From positions 496,001 to 560,000 of the forward strand of contig NZ_JAWQJT010000003.1 of assembly GCF_033441515.1 (NCBI RefSeq): a stretch of 64,000 nucleotides of DNA, written 5' to 3'. The DNA comes from Amycolatopsis solani (GTDB lineage: Bacteria > Actinomycetota > Actinomycetes > Mycobacteriales > Pseudonocardiaceae). The notes under the pieces are model-generated. The model did not search any database. It was not told the DNA's origin and was given only the letters and a program-made list of their open reading frames with translations. The translations under genes and the position numbers were made by a program. Numbering within the stretch: the first letter of the stretch is position 1; each line of letters begins with the position of its first letter. Below, in pieces: positions 58,620-64,000 of this stretch.

Positions 58620-59315
58620 GTGCACTTGGTGATCGTCGACGACGAGACGGCCGTGCAGGACTCGCTGTCGCGCACGCTGCGGTTCGAGGGCTACACCGTT
58701 TCCGTCGCGGGCGACGGCGCCGCCGGGCTCACCTCGATCCGAGACGAGAACCCCGACGGCGTGCTGCTCGACGTCACGATGCCGGTGCTCGGCGGGCTCG
58801 AGGTGTGCCGGGTGCTGCGGGCCGAAGGCAACACCGTGCCGGTCCTCATGCTGACCGCGCGCACCGCCGTCACCGACCGGGTCGCCGGCCTCGACGCGGG
58901 GGCCGACGACTACCTGGTCAAGCCCTTCGCGTTGCAGGAGCTGCTGGCCCGGGTGCGCGCGCTGCTGCGCCGCACCGAATACAACGTCGCGCCCGCCCAG
59001 GTCACGCCCGCGGTGCTGCGGTTCGCCGACGTGACCCTCGATCCGGCGACGCGGGAGGTCTTCCGCCGCGACCGCGCCCTGCACCTGACCCGCACCGAGT
59101 TCGCGATGCTCGAGACGTTCCTGCGCCACCCCCGGATCGTCCTCACCCGCTCGGTGATGTTCGAGCACGTGTGGGGCTACGACTTCGGGGCCGCGTCCAA
59201 CGGGCTCGACGTCTACGTCAGTTACCTGCGCCGCAAGCTGGAAGCGGACGGCGGGCCGCGGCTGCTGCACACCGTGCGGGGCGTCGGGTACGTGCTGCGC
59301 GAGGAACCGCTGTGA
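58620..59315 (+). CDS. mprA: OmpR-family response regulator, MprA-like
   Basis: A 231-aa regulator: receiver domain with Asp pocket (IVDDE), phospho-Asp in VLLDVTMP, KPFALQELLAR, and a winged HTH (LTRTEFAMLETFLRHPRIVLTRSVMFEHVWGYDF...RRKLEADGGPRLLHTVRGVGYVLRE) very like mycobacterial MprA. I start at GTG 58620, where a TACAGT-like -10 suggests a leaderless mRNA; the frame is open upstream. Its stop overlaps the kinase start. MprA regulates envelope stress and sigma factor genes in mycobacteria; the same role here is inferred. Confidence 0.85.
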   Translation: MHLVIVDDETAVQDSLSRTLRFEGYTVSVAGDGAAGLTSIRDENPDGVLLDVTMPVLGGLEVCRVLRAEGNTVPVLMLTARTAVTDRVAGLDAGADDYLVKPFALQELLARVRALLRRTEYNVAPAQVTPAVLRFADVTLDPATREVFRRDRALHLTRTEFAMLETFLRHPRIVLTRSVMFEHVWGYDFGAASNGLDVYVSYLRRKLEADGGPRLLHTVRGVGYVLREEPL

Positions 59316-60697
59316 AACGGCTTCGCCGGCGGAAGCTGTCGCTGCGGGCACGGCTCGGCGTCCTCGTCGCCACCGCCGTCGCACTCACCGTGGTGACGGT
59401 CTCGGCGATCTCCTGGGGCATCACGCGGGCCGACCTCTTCGACCAGTTCGACGCCCGCCTGCAGTCCTACGCCGAGCTCGCCGCGAAAGCCTCCTCGCCG
59501 GAGGAAGCACTCTCGACCCTGAGCTTCACCACAGCGGAGCCCGGCTCCCGCCGGAACAACGGCCTCACCGTCCAGTTCCGCTCGCCCACCGGCGCCGTCA
59601 CCGGGACCGCGGGGGCGCTCCCGAAACTCCCGCCCCCGCCGCCCAAAGCGCCGTTCTCGGTCAGCCGGGCGTCCACCGTCGACCGCGGCGACCAGGACGA
59701 CTTCCGCATGTGGACCGCCTCGCGCTCCGACGGCGGGACCGTTCAGGTCGCCCAGGACTCCGAAGACGTCGAGGACGCGCTGGGCCGGCTGGGTTCCTGG
59801 CTGCTCGTCGTGTCCGCCGCCGGGGTGCTCGGCGCCACGGTGGTCGGCCGGGCGATCGCCCGCTCGGCGCTCCAGCCCGTCGACGACCTCTCCTCCGCCG
59901 CCGAAAAGGTGGCCCGCACCCAGGAACTGTCGACGGCGATCGACGTCACCGCGTCCGGGGAGATCGGGCGGCTGGCCACGTCGTTCAACGCGATGCTCTC
60001 CGCGCTGAGCCGCTCCCGCGACGAGCAGCGACGGCTGGTCGAAGACGCCGGCCACGAGCTGCGGACGCCGTTGACCAGCCTGCGCACCAACATCGAGCTC
60101 CTGATCCACGCCGACGCCAACCCCGGCCGGCAACTCCCGGCCGAAGACCGGGCCCGGCTGCTCGCCGACCTCGACGCCCAAGCCGTCGAGCTGACGGCCC
60201 TGATCGGCGAGCTGGTCGACCTGTCCACCGGGGAACGGCCGAGCGAAGCCGAAGAGCGGCTCGCACTGGCCGACGTCGTCACCTCGGCCGTCGAACGCAC
60301 CCGGTCGCGGTGGCCGAACGTCACGTTCGACGCCGAGCTGACCGACGCCGACGTGCTCGTCCGCCCCGCGGCCGTCGAGCGGGCGGTGCTCAACGTGCTC
60401 GACAACGCCGCCAAGTGGTCGCCCCCGGGCGGCCGGGTGCGGGTCAGCATGTCGACCGGCGGCGGCACGGTGCGCGTCCGGGTCGACGACGAAGGCCCGG
60501 GCATCCCCGAGGCGGACCTACCCCACGTGTTCGAGCGGTTCTACCGGGCCGACGCCGCGCGGGCACTGCCGGGTTCCGGGCTCGGGCTGGCCATCGTCGA
60601 GCAGGTCCTCACCCAGCACGGCGGGCGGGCCACGGCCGCCCGCGCCGGCGACGGGGGCGCCCGGTTCGACCTCGTCTTCCCGCTGGCCGCTTCTTAA
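59312..60697 (+). CDS. mprB: sensor histidine kinase, MprB-like
   Basis: A 461-aa kinase: TM1 (LGVLVATAVALTVVTVSAISW), an extracytoplasmic domain with a proline run (LPPPPPKAP), TM2 (WLLVVSAAGVLGATVVG), HAMP, dimerisation H-box (VEDAGHELRTPLTSLRTN) and HATPase (NVLDNAAKWSPPG, DEGPGIP, GSGLGLAIV). GTG start overlapping the response regulator stop (GTGA). It phosphorylates the cognate regulator in response to an envelope signal. Confidence 0.88.
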   Translation: MKRLRRRKLSLRARLGVLVATAVALTVVTVSAISWGITRADLFDQFDARLQSYAELAAKASSPEEALSTLSFTTAEPGSRRNNGLTVQFRSPTGAVTGTAGALPKLPPPPPKAPFSVSRASTVDRGDQDDFRMWTASRSDGGTVQVAQDSEDVEDALGRLGSWLLVVSAAGVLGATVVGRAIARSALQPVDDLSSAAEKVARTQELSTAIDVTASGEIGRLATSFNAMLSALSRSRDEQRRLVEDAGHELRTPLTSLRTNIELLIHADANPGRQLPAEDRARLLADLDAQAVELTALIGELVDLSTGERPSEAEERLALADVVTSAVERTRSRWPNVTFDAELTDADVLVRPAAVERAVLNVLDNAAKWSPPGGRVRVSMSTGGGTVRVRVDDEGPGIPEADLPHVFERFYRADAARALPGSGLGLAIVEQVLTQHGGRATAARAGDGGARFDLVFPLAAS

Positions 60698-60719
60698 GGA
60701 AACCCAGCGCGATCTTCAT

Positions 60720-60730
60720 CGAACTCTCAT
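60720..60730 (-). promoter_or_regulatory. reverse copy of the ATGAGAGTTCG motif
   Basis: CGAACTCTCAT on the plus strand, an exact reverse complement of 58575-58585, in the 56-nt gap between the kinase and the DUF998 gene. A shared site would place the DUF998 gene in the regulon. Confidence 0.45.
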
Positions 60731-60753
60731 GCCCGGCCAGCACCGTCTGAAGG

Positions 60754-61455
60754 GTGACTCCACGGATCGCGCTTTCGCCGGCCCCACTGGCGACGCTGAC
60801 GCTGGTCATGGCCGCCGTCGCCCAGGCGATCATCGCCGGGCTGACGCTGGGGCTCGCCGGCCGCGTAAGCCCTTGGCTGGACCCGGTCAGCGACTACGCC
60901 TGGCACCGCGGCGGCCAACTGCTGTTCACCGTCGCCATCCTGCTGCTGCTCGCGTGCGCGGCGGCGCTGGCGATCGCCGCCCGGCTGGCCGCCCTGCCCC
61001 GTGATCCTTTGGTGAGCACGCTTTTCCTGCTCTGGACGGCCGGGCTCACGGTGGTTCTCTTCTGCCGCAGCAACTTCAGCGCGGCGAACCCCACGCTGTC
61101 CGGCGAGATCCACCGCGCCGGCGGAGCGGTGCTGTTCGCCAGCCTGCCGCTCGCGGCCTGGACGTTGAGCGCCCGGCTGCGAACCGAGCCCCGCTGGCTC
61201 ACCGCGGCCCCGGCTCTCCGGCGCGGCGCGATCGCCGGCACCGTGACCGCGGCCGCGTTCGGCGCGGCCCAGGTGCTCCGCTGGCTCCCGGCCGGCTTGC
61301 TCGAACGCGCCGCACTGCTGGCCGAATTCCTGATCGTCGCCACACTGGCGCTAATGCTGCGGCGTGCCTCCCGCTCGGCAACCGCCACCGAGCCGTCGAC
61401 GACGTCCGGGACGGCCGGCTCGGCGGGCACCGAACTCCGGCGAGCCGCCCGATGA
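60754..61455 (+). CDS. DUF998 membrane protein
   Basis: A 233-aa protein with six TM helices and the DUF998 mark DPVSDYAWH (usually P-x-SDYA) after TM1. Function unknown. GTG start with no clear Shine-Dalgarno; an upstream TCTCAT motif shared with the mprA region suggests a regulated, perhaps leaderless, transcript. Its stop overlaps the next gene by 4 nt. Confidence 0.8.
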   Translation: MTPRIALSPAPLATLTLVMAAVAQAIIAGLTLGLAGRVSPWLDPVSDYAWHRGGQLLFTVAILLLLACAAALAIAARLAALPRDPLVSTLFLLWTAGLTVVLFCRSNFSAANPTLSGEIHRAGGAVLFASLPLAAWTLSARLRTEPRWLTAAPALRRGAIAGTVTAAAFGAAQVLRWLPAGLLERAALLAEFLIVATLALMLRRASRSATATEPSTTSGTAGSAGTELRRAAR

Positions 61456-63434
61456 CCCTCCTCGCCATCACCTGCGCACTGGCCGCCGCCGCGTTGTTCG
61501 CGGTCGCCGCAACCCGTCAGCACACCGAAGTCACCAACCTGGCCGTGACGGGAACACCCGGACTGCGCACCCTCGCCCGGCTGCTGCGTTCTCCCGGGTG
61601 GTGGGTGGGCACGGGACTGGCGACCGGCGCCGGCCTGCTCCACGTCGTCGCGCTGGCGCTGGCTCCGCTCCCGGTGGTCCAGCCGCTCGGGGTGTTCAGC
61701 CTGGTGCTGACCGTCCTCTTCGGACGGCGTGCCCGCAGCCGCCGGGTGGTGACCGCGGTCGTGCTCGTCGTCGCCGGTGTCGCCGGGTTCGTGGCCTTCG
61801 CGGCCTCGGCGGCACCGGCCGCGGCGATCAGCGCGGGCACGGCCGAGGGCGTGGCCGTCGCCGGATTCGCGGTCGCGGTGGTCAGCTGGTTCGCCCGGGC
61901 CGGTTGTGCCGTGCTGGCCGCCGCGGCCGCTGTCCTTTTCGGACTCGGGTCGGCGGTCGTGCACGCGGCCGCGTCCCAGTCGCCGTTCACGGCGGTGCTC
62001 CTCACCGGCCAAGCCCTGCTGTTGCTCGGCGCGGGCGGCGTGATCCTGCACCGCGCGTACGCCGCGGGGTCCACCGCGGTCGTCGTCGGTACCGCGACCG
62101 TGCTCGACCCCTTGACCGCCGTCGCCGTGGCCGCCGTGGCCTACGGCGAAGTTCCCCAGCCCGCGGCCGCGCTCGCCGCGGCCGTCGCTCTCGCCGGTGT
62201 GCGCGTGCTCGCCGGTGCCGTTCCGCATGCCCCATCGAAATCCGAGGAGAACCCCGTGCACCCGACCGGCCTTCGCGTCCTGATCGGCGCCGACACGTTC
62301 CCGCCCAACGTCAACGGCGCGGCGTTCTTCGCCGAGCGCCTGGCCCGTGGTCTCGCCGGCCGCGGCCACGACGTCCACGTCGTCTGCCCCTCCGACGACG
62401 GCCCGGCCCGCACCGAACAGCGCGACGGCTGCACGATCCACCGGATCCGCTCGCGCGCCATCCCGTTCCACGGCGACTACCGGTTCTGCACCCCCGGCCG
62501 CGCCCGGGCGGCCGCCGCCGGGATCCTGGACCGGGTCCGCCCGGACGTCGTCCACGTCCAGGCGCACTTCGGCGTCGGCCGTGCCCTGCTCGCCACCGCC
62601 GCCGCGCGCGACGTCCCCGGCATGGCCACCAACCACTTCATGCCGGACAACCTCCTTGGCTACACCCCCTTCCCGCGCCGGCTGAAGGACGCGATCGCCC
62701 GCCGGGCGTGGCAGGACCTCGTGCGCGTCTACCGCGACGCCCGCATCGTCACCACGCCGACCCCGCGCGCGGCCGAGGTCCTCGCGGGGATCGGCCTCGG
62801 CCGGCCGGCGCAGGTCGTGTCCTGCGGCATCGACCTCGCCCACTACGCCGCACCGGTCCGTCCGGCCGGCCGCACGGCGTCGGTCCTGTTCGTGGGACGG
62901 CTCGACGCGGAGAAGAACATCGACCAGCTGCTGCGCGCACTGGCCCCGCTGCCGCACGTCCGCGCGGACCTCGTCGGCGACGGCACCCGCCGCCAGGAGC
63001 TCGAAGACCTCGCGACCGAGCTGGGCATCGCCGATCGCGTCACCTTCCACGGGTTCGTCTCCGACGCCGAACTCGTGCACCGCTACGCCGAAGCCGACGT
63101 GTTCTGCATGCCCGGCACCGCCGAGCTGCAGAGCCTGGCCACCATGGAGGCGATGGCGGCGGGTCTCCCGATCGTCGCCGCCGACGCCCTCGCCCTGCCC
63201 CACCTCGTCCACCACGGCGAAAACGGGTACCTGTTCGAGCCGGGCGCGATCACCGCGATCTCGGGCTGGATCGCCGGCCTGGCCGCCGATCCGGACGCCC
63301 GCGCCCGCATGGGTGAGGCGTCCCGGGCTATCGTCGCGCAGCACGACATCGACGACGCGCTCGCCGCTTTCGAGGCGCAGTACCGGATTCTGCTGGGGGT
63401 GCCCGCGCCGGCCATGGTCGAGCAGGCCGCCTGA
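61452..63434 (+). CDS. fusion of EamA-like membrane domain and GT4 glycosyltransferase
   Basis: One 660-aa frame. Residues about 1-260 are eight to nine hydrophobic helices in a DMT/EamA-like pattern. Residues about 270-655 are a GT-B fold GT4 glycosyltransferase (RVLIGADTFPPNVNGAAFFAERLARGLAGRG, LFVGRLDAEKNIDQLL, and an EX7E motif in AELQSLATMEAMAAGLPIV), like PimB/MgtA mannosyltransferases. The join (PSKSEENPVHPTG) hides a GAGGAG ribosome site and GTG at 62256, so the glycosyltransferase may also be made alone. Such fusions may couple lipid-linked substrate flipping with glycosylation. Confidence 0.82.
   Translation: MTLLAITCALAAAALFAVAATRQHTEVTNLAVTGTPGLRTLARLLRSPGWWVGTGLATGAGLLHVVALALAPLPVVQPLGVFSLVLTVLFGRRARSRRVVTAVVLVVAGVAGFVAFAASAAPAAAISAGTAEGVAVAGFAVAVVSWFARAGCAVLAAAAAVLFGLGSAVVHAAASQSPFTAVLLTGQALLLLGAGGVILHRAYAAGSTAVVVGTATVLDPLTAVAVAAVAYGEVPQPAAALAAAVALAGVRVLAGAVPHAPSKSEENPVHPTGLRVLIGADTFPPNVNGAAFFAERLARGLAGRGHDVHVVCPSDDGPARTEQRDGCTIHRIRSRAIPFHGDYRFCTPGRARAAAAGILDRVRPDVVHVQAHFGVGRALLATAAARDVPGMATNHFMPDNLLGYTPFPRRLKDAIARRAWQDLVRVYRDARIVTTPTPRAAEVLAGIGLGRPAQVVSCGIDLAHYAAPVRPAGRTASVLFVGRLDAEKNIDQLLRALAPLPHVRADLVGDGTRRQELEDLATELGIADRVTFHGFVSDAELVHRYAEADVFCMPGTAELQSLATMEAMAAGLPIVAADALALPHLVHHGENGYLFEPGAITAISGWIAGLAADPDARARMGEASRAIVAQHDIDDALAAFEAQYRILLGVPAPAMVEQAA
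62244..62258 (+). promoter_or_regulatory. internal ribosome binding site and GTG before the glycosyltransferase domain
   Basis: GAGGAG (62244-62249) lies 6 nt before GTG (62256-62258), which starts HPTGLRVLIGADTFPP, the normal N-terminus of GT4 enzymes. It lies in frame inside the fused gene and suggests two former genes whose stop was lost, or dual translation. Confidence 0.55.
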
Positions 63435-63449
63435 CCGGGCTCCGGAGAG

Positions 63450-64000
63450 TCAGCCGCGGAGCGTGCCTTGGACCATGCTGGTGCCGTGTTCCTGCTGGCC
63501 GAGCTGCTGGGCGGACACGTCGACCACGGGGAACGCCTGCAGGGTCAGGTTCGGCGGGATGGCGACGTCCGCTTCGGTGCCGACGGTGACGCCGAGCGGG
63601 ATCATCGTCGTCTTGCCGTCGTAGAGCCAGATCTCGTAGAGGCCCGCGGGGGCCGGCATGCCGGTCAGCTCGAGCTTGAGCCGCAGCGAGCCGGAGCCGC
63701 TGTCGACGATCCGGACCCGACCGGACGCGCCGTCGGGCGCCGACGGCTGCCGGTTCAGCTGCGCTTGCGCGACCACGCGTTCCTCGTCCTGGCCGGTGAC
63801 CACCAGCGTTCCGGCGATCGCGACGGCCGCCGCGGCCGCCGCCACGACGCCGTAGCGCGCGACCCGGGGGAAACCACGCCGGCGGGGCGCGACGGGCGAC
63901 GGCTGACCGGTCTCGGCCGCGATCCGGTCCCACACCGACTCGGACACCGGCGGCAACGCCGTCTCGGCCGCGGCCTCACGGCCGAGACCGGCGACCGCGC
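63450..64000 (-). CDS. anti-sigma factor, RskA-like (partial)
   Basis: The C-terminal 183 codons of an RskA/anti-sigma-K protein that runs off the right edge. One TM helix (YGVVAAAAAAVAIAGTLVV) divides a cytoplasmic part (VSESVWDRIAAETGQP) from an extracytoplasmic RskA domain (GLYEIWLYDGKTTMIPLGVTV). It should bind an ECF sigma factor of the SigK type, released by proteolysis. The N-terminal zinc-binding domain and the sigma gene would lie beyond 64000. It is convergent with the glycosyltransferase gene. Confidence 0.82.
   Translation of the reverse strand, partial: AVAGLGREAAAETALPPVSESVWDRIAAETGQPSPVAPRRRGFPRVARYGVVAAAAAAVAIAGTLVVTGQDEERVVAQAQLNRQPSAPDGASGRVRIVDSGSGSLRLKLELTGMPAPAGLYEIWLYDGKTTMIPLGVTVGTEADVAIPPNLTLQAFPVVDVSAQQLGQQEHGTSMVQGTLRG

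Noticed and set aside
1..64000. CRISPR array, tRNA, rRNA, prophage or complete secondary-metabolite cluster
   Set aside because: No regularly spaced repeats, no cloverleaf or rRNA motifs, no integrase, terminase or PKS/NRPS core were seen.

Overview
The window is very GC-rich, dense DNA with many GTG starts, 1-4 nt ATGA/GTGA gene overlaps and large shadow frames. It carries a fused three-ATPase EccC, PucR, LysR, IclR, MarR, HxlR and TetR regulators, an F420-type luciferase-like oxidoreductase, an MprAB-like two-component pair and an RskA-like anti-sigma factor. Together these point to a filamentous actinomycete, probably a Pseudonocardiaceae member such as Amycolatopsis (inference; no rRNA is present). 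No tRNA, rRNA, CRISPR array or intact insertion sequence was seen.

Layout. 1-7.3 kb: end of an FAD oxidoreductase, a CubicO/class C beta-lactamase-like hydrolase, then a tight five-gene operon (amidohydrolase, M19 dipeptidase, D-amino-acid-oxidase-like flavoprotein, RidA, PucR) that reads as an amide/dipeptide to amino acid to imine route. A perfect 20-bp palindrome lies between the divergent units. 7.3-14.4 kb: methyltransferase and a frameshifted P450; MarR, drug-type MFS and secreted hydrolase; disulfide oxidoreductase with a small membrane protein. 14.4-22.6 kb: an 8-kb operon for an aromatic-acid-type MFS, a meta-cleavage-type hydrolase, an FAD hydroxylase and HyuA/HyuB, the last carrying a C-terminal zinc domain like acetone carboxylase gamma. 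22.7-27.5 kb: SDR and an orphan eccC. 27.5-35.2 kb: a second copy of the small membrane protein next to an ohr remnant, a TetR gene, FAD oxidase, an extradiol dioxygenase/hydrolase operon, a second TetR, Ohr, and an SDR coupled to a secreted chorismate mutase. 35.3-54 kb: small accessory units, mostly a regulator with one or two hydrolases or oxidoreductases, including a frameshifted SDR and a formaldehyde-dehydrogenase-like ADH. 54-64 kb: a kinase, an anti-sigma remnant, a gene-free structured stretch ending in a perfect terminator, a MerR-like gene, MprA/MprB-like proteins, a DUF998 protein, a transporter-glycosyltransferase fusion and an RskA-like anti-sigma factor.

The most unusual signal is regulatory. 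Two operator families recur upstream of genes scattered over about 20 kb. Type A has a GAACGTTC core; type B is a 24-bp pseudo-palindrome. In three promoters two operators flank the -35/-10 region with centres exactly 52 bp apart; in one, a B site replaces the second A site. Type B also covers the promoters of the FAD-hydroxylase/HyuAB operon, the dioxygenase operon, the FAD oxidase and the SDR/chorismate mutase unit. The simplest reading is one catabolic and stress regulon for an unidentified aromatic compound, run by the two TetR proteins inside it. Binding partners and substrate are inferred, not shown.
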